Positions 48,033 to 57,200 of a stretch of DNA of 64,000 nucleotides are shown here, one piece after another; positions within the stretch are counted from its first letter, which is position 1, and each line of letters begins with the position of its first letter. This DNA is from Sphingobacteriia bacterium RIFOXYC2_FULL_35_18 (GTDB taxonomy: Bacteria; Bacteroidota; Bacteroidia; Chitinophagales; Chitinophagaceae). The notes under the pieces were generated by a model. That model saw nothing but the letters and a program-made list of their open reading frames with translations, had not been told where the DNA came from and did not search any database. The stretch is taken from positions 564,837 to 628,836 of the forward strand of contig MIAG01000002.1 of NCBI GenBank assembly GCA_001829005.1. The letters run 5' to 3'. Position numbers and translations under genes: made by a program.

Positions 48033-50651
48033 ATGAAAATAGAGGAATTAAAAATATTAAGAGGGCCCAATTATTGGAGCATTCGTCGTACAAAGCTGAT
48101 TCAAATGAAATTGGATTTGCAAGAAATGGAGCAAAGACCCACCAATACTATTGAAGGGTTTGGCGATCGCTTAGCTGCTTTATTTCCTAGCATGTATGCG
48201 CATCGTTGTAGTGTAGGACAACCTGGAGGATTTTTTCAACGAGTAGCAGAAGGCACTTGGATGGGGCATGTAATTGAGCATATTGCACTAGAATTACAAA
48301 CATTGGCTGGAATGAATACCGGATTTGGAAGAACCAGAGGAACCGGCGAGCCAGGAAAATATTTTGTAGTCATCAGTTATTTAGAAGAAGATGCAGGTAT
48401 ATATGCAGCAAAAGCTGCTGTTAAAATTGCTGAAGCATTAACAGATGGCACCCCTTATGATTTAACAGAAGACATACAACAGTTAAGAGAAATCAGAGAA
48501 GATACTCGCTTAGGACCTTCTACAGGTTGTATTGTTGAAGAAGCGGCCAAAAGAGGTATTCCGCATTTAAGATTGAACAAACATAGCTTAGTACAACTGG
48601 GTTATGGCGTAAATCAAAAAAGAATTCGCGCAACCATTGCTTCTACTACAGGAAATATTGCAGTGGATATTGCTTGTGATAAAGAAGAAACTAAAAATTT
48701 ATTAGGGGCTGCGGAAATTCCTGTTCCAAGAGGAACCGTTGTTAGAACCATTGCAGGTTTAGAAGAAGCTGTTGAAAAATTTGGCTACCCATTAGTAATT
48801 AAACCAATTGATGGCAATCACGGCAAGGGTAACACTACCAATATTACCACTTGGGAGCAAGCAGAAAAAGCATTTGAAAGTGCCAAACTATATGGTCGCT
48901 CAGTGATTGTAGAAAAATTTATTACTGGGTTTGATTTTAGAATTTTGGTGATCAATTATAAATTCATTTGTGCAGCGTTAAGAACTCCTGCATCTGTAGT
49001 TGGAGATGGTATTCATACCATTCAATGGCTCATTGATGAAACCAATAAAGATCCACGTAGAGGATATGGGCACGAGAAAGTGTTGACTCAAATTACAGTT
49101 GATGATAGCACCATGAAAATGTTGGATGAAAAGGGCTACACACTTGAGACGATTCCGCCCGTTGGCGAATTGGTGCTACTCAAAACAACAGCCAATTTAT
49201 CTACTGGTGGTACATCAACAGATGTGACCGATGAAGTGCATCCAGAAAATATTGTGATGTGCGAACGCATTGCCAAAATCATTGGCTTAGATATTTGTGG
49301 CATTGATATTATGGCGCAAGATTTACAAACACCTGTTTCATCAAATGGAGGTGCCATACTAGAAGTGAATGCTGCTCCAGGTTTCAGAATGCATATTGAT
49401 CCTACGGAAGGCTTGGGCCGAAATGTAGCAGAGCCAGTGATTGATATGTTGTTCCCCGACCGGAGTAATGGAAGAATCCCTATCATTGCTATTACGGGTA
49501 CAAATGGTAAAACCACCACTACTAGATTAACTGCGCATATTTCTAAAACGGCAGGTAAAAAAGTAGGCTATACCACCAGTGATGGCGTATACATACAAAA
49601 TCAATTATTAATGAAGGGGGATTGTACCGGTCCTATTTCGGCACAGTTTGTTTTAAAGGATCCCACTGTAGATTTTGCCGTATTGGAATGTGCAAGAGGG
49701 GGTATATTAAAAAATGGTTTAGCATTTGAACACTGTGATGTTGGTATTGTAACCAATGTTGCAAGTGATCATATAGGCTTAGGCGGCATCAATAGTGTAG
49801 AACAAATGGCCCGCGTAAAAGCAGTAGTGCCTGAAACAGTTTACCCGCATGGCTATGCAGTATTAAATGCGGAAGATGATTTGGTGTATGCCATGAAAAA
49901 AGACCTGAAGTGCAATGTGGCGCTGTTTAGTATGGACGAAAATAATCCACGCATTCAAGAACATTGTAAAAAAGGAGGATTGGCAACCGTATACGAAAAT
50001 GGATACATCAGTATTTTAAAAGGGACCTGGAAAATCAGGGTATGCCATGTAAAAGACATCCCCCTAACTTTTGAAGGTAAAGCAGTACACAATATTGCCA
50101 ACTGTTTGCCAAGTGTGATGGCCACTTATTTGTTTAAGAGCATTACCATTGAAGACATTAGAACGGGATTACAAACATTTATTTCCAGCAGTATCACCAC
50201 GCCTGGTCGATTGAATTTTTTCCATTTTAAGCATTTTACTTTCTTGGCCGATTTTGCACATAATCCACATGGATTAAAATTACTTTGCCAGTTTGTAGAG
50301 CAGCTAGACTACCCTTATAAAGTGGGGGTCATCAGTGGAACAGGCGACAGAAGAGACGAGGATATTCGTGAATTGGGGAGCATATCCGCCGCTTATTTTG
50401 ACGAAATCATCATTCGCTGCGATAAGAACTTGCGAGGAAGAACTGCAGAAGAAATTATTGCTTTATTGCAAGAAGGGGTTAATTCAGTGAACCCAAATAT
50501 CCCTCAAACTGTTATAGCTAATGAGAATTTGGCGCTGGAACATATTTACGCCAATTACAAACCAGGCGCTTTGTATACCATCATGTGTGATGTGGTAGCG
50601 GGAGCTTTGGATAAGATTAAAGAATTGAAAGACAGGGAGTCTGCAAGCTAA
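48033..50651 (+). CDS. cphA: cyanophycin synthetase
   Basis: An 872-residue ligase that builds the Asp backbone and adds Arg side chains using ATP. It has three parts: an N-terminal domain (MKIEELKILRGPNYWSIRR, about 1-160), an ATP-grasp domain (about 200-470; YPLVIKPIDGNHGKG, EVNAAPGFRMH) and a Mur-ligase-like domain with ITGTNGKTTTTRL (about 488-500) and DFAHNPHGLKLL. The length is typical for CphA1-type enzymes. Paired divergently with cphB, it supports storage of nitrogen as cyanophycin. Confidence 0.95.
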   Translation: MKIEELKILRGPNYWSIRRTKLIQMKLDLQEMEQRPTNTIEGFGDRLAALFPSMYAHRCSVGQPGGFFQRVAEGTWMGHVIEHIALELQTLAGMNTGFGRTRGTGEPGKYFVVISYLEEDAGIYAAKAAVKIAEALTDGTPYDLTEDIQQLREIREDTRLGPSTGCIVEEAAKRGIPHLRLNKHSLVQLGYGVNQKRIRATIASTTGNIAVDIACDKEETKNLLGAAEIPVPRGTVVRTIAGLEEAVEKFGYPLVIKPIDGNHGKGNTTNITTWEQAEKAFESAKLYGRSVIVEKFITGFDFRILVINYKFICAALRTPASVVGDGIHTIQWLIDETNKDPRRGYGHEKVLTQITVDDSTMKMLDEKGYTLETIPPVGELVLLKTTANLSTGGTSTDVTDEVHPENIVMCERIAKIIGLDICGIDIMAQDLQTPVSSNGGAILEVNAAPGFRMHIDPTEGLGRNVAEPVIDMLFPDRSNGRIPIIAITGTNGKTTTTRLTAHISKTAGKKVGYTTSDGVYIQNQLLMKGDCTGPISAQFVLKDPTVDFAVLECARGGILKNGLAFEHCDVGIVTNVASDHIGLGGINSVEQMARVKAVVPETVYPHGYAVLNAEDDLVYAMKKDLKCNVALFSMDENNPRIQEHCKKGGLATVYENGYISILKGTWKIRVCHVKDIPLTFEGKAVHNIANCLPSVMATYLFKSITIEDIRTGLQTFISSSITTPGRLNFFHFKHFTFLADFAHNPHGLKLLCQFVEQLDYPYKVGVISGTGDRRDEDIRELGSISAAYFDEIIIRCDKNLRGRTAEEIIALLQEGVNSVNPNIPQTVIANENLALEHIYANYKPGALYTIMCDVVAGALDKIKELKDRESAS

Positions 50652-50758
50652 TAGCAGTCGGGATTTTGAAAGAAAATGAGAAATTTCGAATTAAAAAATT
50701 TGGAACAATTGACTCCTAGTCCTATTTTTGCAGCCCATTCCAAAAGAATGGGTCGGAT

Positions 50759-50829
50759 TGCCTGATAGTATAAGGGTAGTACAACTGATTTTGGTTCAGT
50801 ATGTCTTGGTTCGAATCCAGGTCGGGCAA
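50759..50829 (+). tRNA. tRNA-Gln (TTG)
   Basis: A 71-nt cloverleaf with acceptor TGCCTGA/TCGGGCA, anticodon loop TTTTGGT (TTG) and T-loop TTCGAAT. CCA is not encoded. It is followed after 4 nt by a terminator. Confidence 0.96.
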
Positions 50830-50833
50830 CAAG

Positions 50834-50867
50834 AAACCCGCAGCGAAAGCTGCGGGTTTTGTTTTTT
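50834..50867 (+). terminator. intrinsic terminator after tRNA-Gln
   Basis: AAACCCGCAGC and GCTGCGGGTTT form a perfect 11-bp stem around a GAAA loop, followed by TGTTTTTT. Confidence 0.93.
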
Positions 50868-50915
50868 AAGCGAGCGACATGAGCTTGCTCAATGGAGCGA
50901 GTGAAAAAACAAAAC
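50856..50915. repeat. inverted repeat overlapping the tRNA-Gln terminator
   Basis: GTTTTGTTTTTT at 50856-50867 is repeated as AAAAAACAAAAC at 50904-50915, a perfect 12-bp inverted repeat. The first arm is the terminator's own T-run. The 36 nt between contain GAGC/GCTC-rich segments. Confidence 0.75.
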
Positions 50916-50920
50916 GAGCG

Positions 50921-51128
50921 CCGCGTTTACACGGTGCGTAGTTTCTTGGGTAATGCAAAGCGGTGTTGGATGGCCGAAGGCAATCCGTTTACGCGGTGCG
51001 CGGTTTCTTGGGTAATGTAAAGCGGGGTTGGATGGCCGAAGGCAATCCAAGCTTGCGAATTCAATCGCCTTCGGCAACGAGAGGCGTTTGGGTAATGCAA
51101 AGCGGGGTTGGATGGCCGAAGGCAATCC
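50921..51128. repeat. array of three palindromic repeats, 62-80 nt apart
   Basis: The palindrome GGATGGCCGAAGGCAATCC occurs at 50968-50986, 51030-51048 and 51110-51128. It folds as GGAT-GCC/GGC-ATCC around GAA. Copies 1 and 2 lie in a 62-nt unit that also repeats a GTTTAC-CGGTGCG segment and TTTCTTGGGTAATG. Copy 3 keeps only the GGGTAATGCAAAGCGGGG part. The stretch is GC-richer than the genome around it. Short ORFs in it are products of the repeat. From 50652 to 51198 no protein gene is seen. Confidence 0.85.
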
Positions 51129-51198
51129 AAATCAGCGAAGCTAATCCAAAGGCAAGGCCGCAGTCAATCCATAACCCCTATTCTCATATCTTTATCGA

Positions 51199-52113
51199 AT
51201 GAGATTATGCCTATTCCTACTCATTATTTTTCCTGCTTATATTTTACAAGCACAACCCAGCATCATCATCTTAGGCACAACCCAAGATGCAGGTTCCCCC
51301 CAAATAGGATGCACCAAAGACTGTTGCAAAAATCTTTTTAATCAACCTGACCATTCAAGGCAAGTTGTATCAGTAGGATTATTTGACCCTAATAAAAAAA
51401 TAAGCTACCTATTTGAAGCCACTCCAGATATTAGTAAGCAATTAAGACTTTTAAAAACATACAGTAAATCACCTACAGATTTGCCCAATGGTATATTTTT
51501 AACGCATGCACATATTGGACATTATACTGGACTGATGTACCTAGGAAAAGAAGCAATGAATGCAAAACAATTACCAGTTTATGCAATGCCCAAAATGAAA
51601 TCTTTTCTTGAACAAAATGGCCCTTGGAGTCAATTGGTGACTCAACAAAATATATTGATTAAAGACCTATCATTTAACCAACCTTTGCGCTTAAGTGATT
51701 CCCTATCGGTTACGCCGATTTTAGTTCCTCACCGAGATGAATATTCAGAAACGGTTGGTTACCTTATCAGTGGCCCTAGAAAAAAATTACTCTTTATTCC
51801 TGATATAGATAAATGGGAAAAATGGAATCAAGATATTAATACATTAATTAAACAAGTAGACTTTGCGTTAATTGATGCCACTTTTTTTGATGCAGCTGAA
51901 ATCAATAACAGACCCATCAGTGAAATACCACACCCGTTTGTTGTAGAAAGTATGGAACGATTTGCAGTGATGCCATTAAAAGAAAAACAGAAAATACATT
52001 TCATTCATTTTAATCATACCAATCCGTTATTGAACATCAACAGTGAAGCCAGTGAACAAATATTGAAAGCGGGTTTCAAAATTGCAAAACAAGGCCTTGA
52101 GTTTAAACTATAA
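51199..52113 (+). CDS. exported metallo-beta-lactamase-fold protein (PqqB-like)
   Basis: A 304-residue protein. MRLCLFLLIIFPAYILQAQ is a signal peptide, then IIILGTTQDAGSPQIGC begins the MBL fold as in PqqB. THAHIGHYTG (about residues 100-109) is the metal-binding HxHxxxH-like region with Ile where the second Asp is usual (the standard motif is HxHxDH). LIDATFFD and IHFNHTN supply later ligands. No other pqq genes are nearby, so a role in PQQ synthesis is unlikely; an extracytoplasmic hydrolase is a guess. Confidence 0.75.
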   Translation: MRLCLFLLIIFPAYILQAQPSIIILGTTQDAGSPQIGCTKDCCKNLFNQPDHSRQVVSVGLFDPNKKISYLFEATPDISKQLRLLKTYSKSPTDLPNGIFLTHAHIGHYTGLMYLGKEAMNAKQLPVYAMPKMKSFLEQNGPWSQLVTQQNILIKDLSFNQPLRLSDSLSVTPILVPHRDEYSETVGYLISGPRKKLLFIPDIDKWEKWNQDINTLIKQVDFALIDATFFDAAEINNRPISEIPHPFVVESMERFAVMPLKEKQKIHFIHFNHTNPLLNINSEASEQILKAGFKIAKQGLEFKL

Positions 52114-52143
52114 TTAATAAACTAATTCTTATCAACCAAAGAA

Positions 52144-52177
52144 TATAATTTCTGCTGTAGATTAAGCTGAAATTATA
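52144..52177. other. stem-loop between convergent genes
   Basis: TATAATTTC at 52144-52152 pairs with GAAATTATA at 52169-52177, with one mismatch then two further GC pairs inside. It lies between the convergent MBL and FN3 genes and could stop both transcripts, but it has no adjacent T-run. Confidence 0.4.
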
Positions 52178-52199
52178 CATGCTTGTTTATTTTTGCAGT

Positions 52200-54269
52200 C
52201 TAATAATCAACATTAATTTTTTCTAAATCACTGCTACCACCTGTTTTAAATACAGCTTTGATGTAGTAGGTATACCGTGTATTTTCACGAACATCATCGT
52301 CGTCAAATATTGTTGCATTACCGGGAATAACAGATTGTAAAGCGATGTCTTCTTCATTACCATTCATTACACGATAAATCCAAAACTCCCGGATATTATT
52401 TGACACCTGTTTATTGATATTCCAGTTCAGCTCAATATATTTTTTTTCTCCACGCGATGAATATGCATTTAGGTTAGAAAGTATTTTGACTTTCCCAGCC
52501 GCTTTCGCTGGAGCTTTGTAAGAACGCTCATTAGAGAATTCACTTTTTAAACCACCCTTATCTACTGCTTGTATTTTATACACATAAGAAATGGTTGGAT
52601 CTACATTTATATCCATATAAACAGAATCCGAAGCTGATGGCGTTACAATTTCTGTCCATGTTGCTAAGCTGTCATCTCCAGCTTTACGTGAAAGGGCATA
52701 ACTCAAAACATCTTTACTGAAACTTTTCTTCCATCGTACTTCAATACTTTTATTGTTATTCAACTTTACGCTAAGCAATGTTGCAATGGCAGGCGGAATG
52801 GTATCGGGCCTATTAAGGCGTATGGGTTCTGATAATGCAGATTCATTATACCTGTTATCCAAAGCGGATACTTTATAAAAAATATCAGTATTAAGCTGGT
52901 TAAGCGGAAGTTTTTCTTTAAATATAATTTCGCTTACTGGTTCGCCCGTAAGCAACGCGTATGTTTCTGTATCGTTAAACGAACGATATACTTTATAAGC
53001 TAAGATATCTGGTTCTTTATTGCCCGCCCAAACGAGGATCACATTGCCGTTTGTATCTATTATTCCGTTAAGACTAATGGGAGGTGCGGGAGGCATGGAA
53101 TCGTTCAATTGGTACAGATAAGGAAAAGATTCTACATATTGATTGCCTTTCTTGTTGATGGCTCGCAATCTAAAATAATTAGACGGCGATGGCTTAAAAT
53201 CAAATGCCTCAATAGAATCTTTCGTTGCCAGAAATGTAAATATTTTCTTGTAGCTACTGTCGTTCCCGGTTTCAGATACTCTTATCTCATATTGCCTCAC
53301 CAGTTTTTTTACTGAGTCTGGCATCGTCCAATTAACAACAAATTTGCCTGCTAGTGTATCGATTGATTTGATCTTAGGCAGGGTACGTATATCGGGTAGA
53401 CAAATGCCTGAAACAACCGCACCGGGATTACTAGTGATGCCAAATACATTCACTGCTTTTATTCTGTAGTAATACTTTTTATTTTGGAGTACATTTGTGT
53501 CTTGATAAAGCATCATTTTTTTTGTAGTATCTATTTCTATTTCATTTACGTTTTTTAAGCTCGTCAAAAGGGGAGGGTTAGTAAGGGTACTAAAGTTAAT
53601 ACTGTCAGTAGATCGCTCTACCAGCACCCCTATATAATCATCCATCACAGGTTTAATATTCCATTCAAGATTTACACTTTTCTCCTTGAACTCTGCCTCA
53701 ACAGTAGGAAGTATAGGTAATTTATTATCATCTTGAACTATTACCACTGAAGCCGTTTGTTTCTCCTGAGCTATAGTTGCTACCGTTATACGGTATGTAT
53801 ATTTTTTTCCAGGTATAGTAGTAGAGTCTGTGAAAGCGGATGCTGACAATACTGCTGCTTCGGCATTATAAGAAGACATTAGCAGATAATAACCGTATAA
53901 TTCCTTATCATCGGGCACATTTTTATCTTTTGGATCAGGCTTCTGTTGAAGCAAGGCCGTAACAGTATACACTGCGCTCTTAGTCCCGTATTTCTGTGCT
54001 GCAATAAGTGTAATTGGCTTCAAGGGAGTTTTATTCAACAACTGAAAATTCGTTGATCCGTTCTCTAATCTTTCTACATTATACCCTAAACTATTTGCCT
54101 TCCTCCATTGCGCTGCGTTGCCTAGCGTCCATCGAAGGAATACTTTATGACCCGCCCTATAAGCAACTGGTTTAGTTTCAAAATTCATAGCGGTTTGTGC
54201 ATGAATATCCGATATGGCCAAACAAAACAAAAGCAATATTCCTAGGTTAACTATTTTCATTATACTCAT
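52200..54269 (-). CDS. exported multidomain fibronectin type III protein
   Basis: A 689-residue protein. MSIMKIVNLGILLLFCLAISDIHAQ is a signal peptide (an alternative ATG three codons on also works). The rest is a string of about five FN3-like modules, recognised by repeating patterns such as VNLEWNIKP, YYYRIKAVNVFGITSNPG, VILVWAGN, VYKIQAVDKGGLKS and RYTYYIKAVFKTGG. It has no enzyme motif and no T9SS sorting domain. It is the last gene of the five-gene surface operon, 2 nt after the 1584-residue gene. It is probably an extracellular or outer-membrane-associated binding protein. Confidence 0.75.
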   Translation of the reverse strand: MSIMKIVNLGILLLFCLAISDIHAQTAMNFETKPVAYRAGHKVFLRWTLGNAAQWRKANSLGYNVERLENGSTNFQLLNKTPLKPITLIAAQKYGTKSAVYTVTALLQQKPDPKDKNVPDDKELYGYYLLMSSYNAEAAVLSASAFTDSTTIPGKKYTYRITVATIAQEKQTASVVIVQDDNKLPILPTVEAEFKEKSVNLEWNIKPVMDDYIGVLVERSTDSINFSTLTNPPLLTSLKNVNEIEIDTTKKMMLYQDTNVLQNKKYYYRIKAVNVFGITSNPGAVVSGICLPDIRTLPKIKSIDTLAGKFVVNWTMPDSVKKLVRQYEIRVSETGNDSSYKKIFTFLATKDSIEAFDFKPSPSNYFRLRAINKKGNQYVESFPYLYQLNDSMPPAPPISLNGIIDTNGNVILVWAGNKEPDILAYKVYRSFNDTETYALLTGEPVSEIIFKEKLPLNQLNTDIFYKVSALDNRYNESALSEPIRLNRPDTIPPAIATLLSVKLNNNKSIEVRWKKSFSKDVLSYALSRKAGDDSLATWTEIVTPSASDSVYMDINVDPTISYVYKIQAVDKGGLKSEFSNERSYKAPAKAAGKVKILSNLNAYSSRGEKKYIELNWNINKQVSNNIREFWIYRVMNGNEEDIALQSVIPGNATIFDDDDVRENTRYTYYIKAVFKTGGSSDLEKINVDY

Positions 54270-54271
54270 TA

Positions 54272-57200
54272 TTAGAATTTAATATTATCGCATTTCGATC
54301 CTTCTTCCCAAGGGATCTCCTTGTTTCCCCTATATCCGAGCACATTATAATCGAAACGTACAGTACCAGACATATACAGCGGCCAAGGCCCTTTAACAGT
54401 TAATGTCAGTCCTATGTTTCCGCTCAATATTTCATAATTTTGTCCTGCAATGATAACACCTGCAGCTCCGTTAAGACTAGCATATACCTTCCCTTGTCCA
54501 TACCATCCATACAAACCACCGCTACTCGCTCCATTGCAAATGAAATTATCAAAACGTTTCAACGCCAAGTCCATCCCGAACTTCCCGTTTAAATAGGCGT
54601 AAGCACCAAACCCACCAATTGATGCTCTAAAGCCAAAAGAGGCGCCAATCCCAAACCCGGTTTTTACTGAGAAATTAGAACCATCATCACCCTGAGCATT
54701 GGTCACCTGCAAGTAGAATGACCCTTCTGCATTTATATGTTTGACTTTCGGTAAAAGGAACGTCACCCCTAATGGTTCTTCTTGGGTTCCTACATTCAAC
54801 TTAAATGTACTTCCGGATATATATAATTCTGCAAGTCCTGCCCTAAAATTGGCACCACTGCCCTCCACTATACTCTGCCCTCCTGCCTCCATTGCCACGT
54901 AGGCTTGTAGTACAAAACTAAAAGTGTTATTGGCGATGTCCATCTTGGCTATAAAGTCGCCCCAAATAACTGGGTCTCCATCGGGCCTTGCATATGCAGG
55001 CAATGCGACACCGCTCGATTTATCGGAAACAGTGGTTGTTTTTGTAGCCGCTGTGGCTACAGCAGCACTTTGTAATGCGCTGTCGGCAATTTCAAGCATA
55101 GCAACGGCCACACCTACATGCTTCTTCCTGTTTTCCATTTCCGTAAAGACGTACTTTTCATAGTAGCTCTTTTGGCTTTTCTTAAGATCGTCATATATCA
55201 CCATATCAATGGCGATTTGCACAGACATATCAACAGGGTTTCTCAATATTTGCAAACCGCCCAGTGTATCAAAATTCTTATTTCTAGCATAGTTCTTTTC
55301 GAGATAATTCATTTGTTCTTTAGAAGGATTGAACAACAACTCTCCTCTAGAAAGAGATTTGCCTTCCTGCGCAATTTTTGTATTGAGTATCTCTAACTTA
55401 TTTACTAAGGGTTTTTTAAGATCTGCATTACGGGTATAGTTTATATCCATGATTAATTTGGCTCTTGCAACTACATCATCATAAAGTGTTTGTTGCTGTT
55501 TAACCGCCCGAACACGATTCGCTTCTTTCAAAAATGCGGCATATTTATCATTCGCCTCATCAGAAGCGTCGATGGCAGATAACTCAGTAGCTGAAAGGGT
55601 AAGACCACCATCTTTTTTAATTCTTGCAGATCTTGCTTTTACTGCTAAATCATATACAGTCGTATTGACTTTAACCATTCCTTCATAGGTGAAAAGAGAA
55701 TCTCTAACTGTTGTACCCCCCATAACAGCTGCAGTATCATAACTTTTGGAGCCTCTTAGTTTAGCATAATTACTACCAGCGAGTGTAGAAAGACCTATAT
55801 AAGCATTTCTTAAATCGGGATTATTTTTTGTAATACCCAGTGTTCGCATCAAATCACCCGAAGCTCTCTCGTAAGGACGCATTCCGACTTCATTTATCCA
55901 ATAGCGCTCTAAGGCCTCATATCTATCGGTAGAGTCCAATTTCTTCATATTATAATCAAAAACGTCATTATAATATGGCACTAATAATTTAGCCACTGTT
56001 ATTACACCGTATTCATTGGAGTTTTCTGCTTTAAATAATAATAAAGATGGAAGCTCGCCAGGTGCTGCCCTTGCCTCCCTTTCAATAGTTGCTGGAGTAG
56101 GAATTACATATTTATTCTCATAAGTAAAACTATTGTCCTTTTGAAGGGGGGTAATCATGTACGGAAGCTTAATTCTTTTACATATCTCCTTCCAAGCATT
56201 GGTATTATCTACCAACTTTGAGAATGCTTGATGGCTTTTCGAAAATTGCACATATGGGTGGGTATCAAAACGTGTATCCCACTTTCTTGAACTTTCTTTG
56301 AGTCTATAATAGGTATTGCTCACAGTAACACCAATATTTGCCATAGAATCAAATACAACAACTGCTCTATCATAGATCGGTTTATTAATCACATATCTCG
56401 ATTTCATTTTGGCCATAGTTGCTGAATCGAATTTTGCAGGCAGATCATATTTATTGGCAGGAAATAGTGTTTCAATCTTATTGGTTGTAGTACTAGTAAC
56501 TGCTTCTTCAGCACCGATAATTGCACCCTGACTAGAGCCTTCTGCTTCTTCTTTTCCACCTGAGTATCTTGCCAGTTTATCAATAAGTGGCGATCCTTCC
56601 TCTACTTCATTGTCTTCTTTGTCATCTTCTTTTTTCTTACTACTCTTGGAGCCCTTAGAAGAAACACTTTTATCATCACCATTCTTTATTGGATTAATTT
56701 CGGGTTTTTTAATCACCACATCCGGTTTGGAAAATATTTGTGCCCTTCCACTGAGGGACACTTCATTTACCCCACCGTTTTTGTTAAATACAATTTCAAG
56801 TCCGGCCCAACCTGTAAACAACTGTTCTTTTCCTATTTCAAGATAAACACCTGCTCTTACTCGCAGGAAAGATTGTTGATTCGGTTTATAAGAAATACCT
56901 GAGAGAGAAACCGGCAGCACACCGTCTGGCGTTATAGGGTCCATTCGGTAAGTTACACCGCCACTGAAACCAGTAATAGTTAGTTTACCAACTTGGTACC
57001 TTACCTTTTTCACCATGGCGTCTACATTAAAATAGTCATATTGCTGCCCATTATTAATGTCCCTATTAATTCCAAATAAAACAGAAGCACCCATTTCTAC
57101 TTTATCCAACACTGTTAATGTAATAGTTCCACCATAGGCCATCCCATAGGTTTTATCCTTTATCAAATTGATCTCTCCCTTAAACTTTACTTTCCCGCCT

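Noticed and set aside
50921-51128. CRISPR array
   Set aside because: The repeats are only three, unevenly spaced, and the sequences between them are themselves related; no cas gene is present.
50889-51202. Short ORFs of 67-79 aa in both strands of the repeat region
   Set aside because: They translate the repeat unit in several frames and overlap each other, so they are by-products of the repeats.
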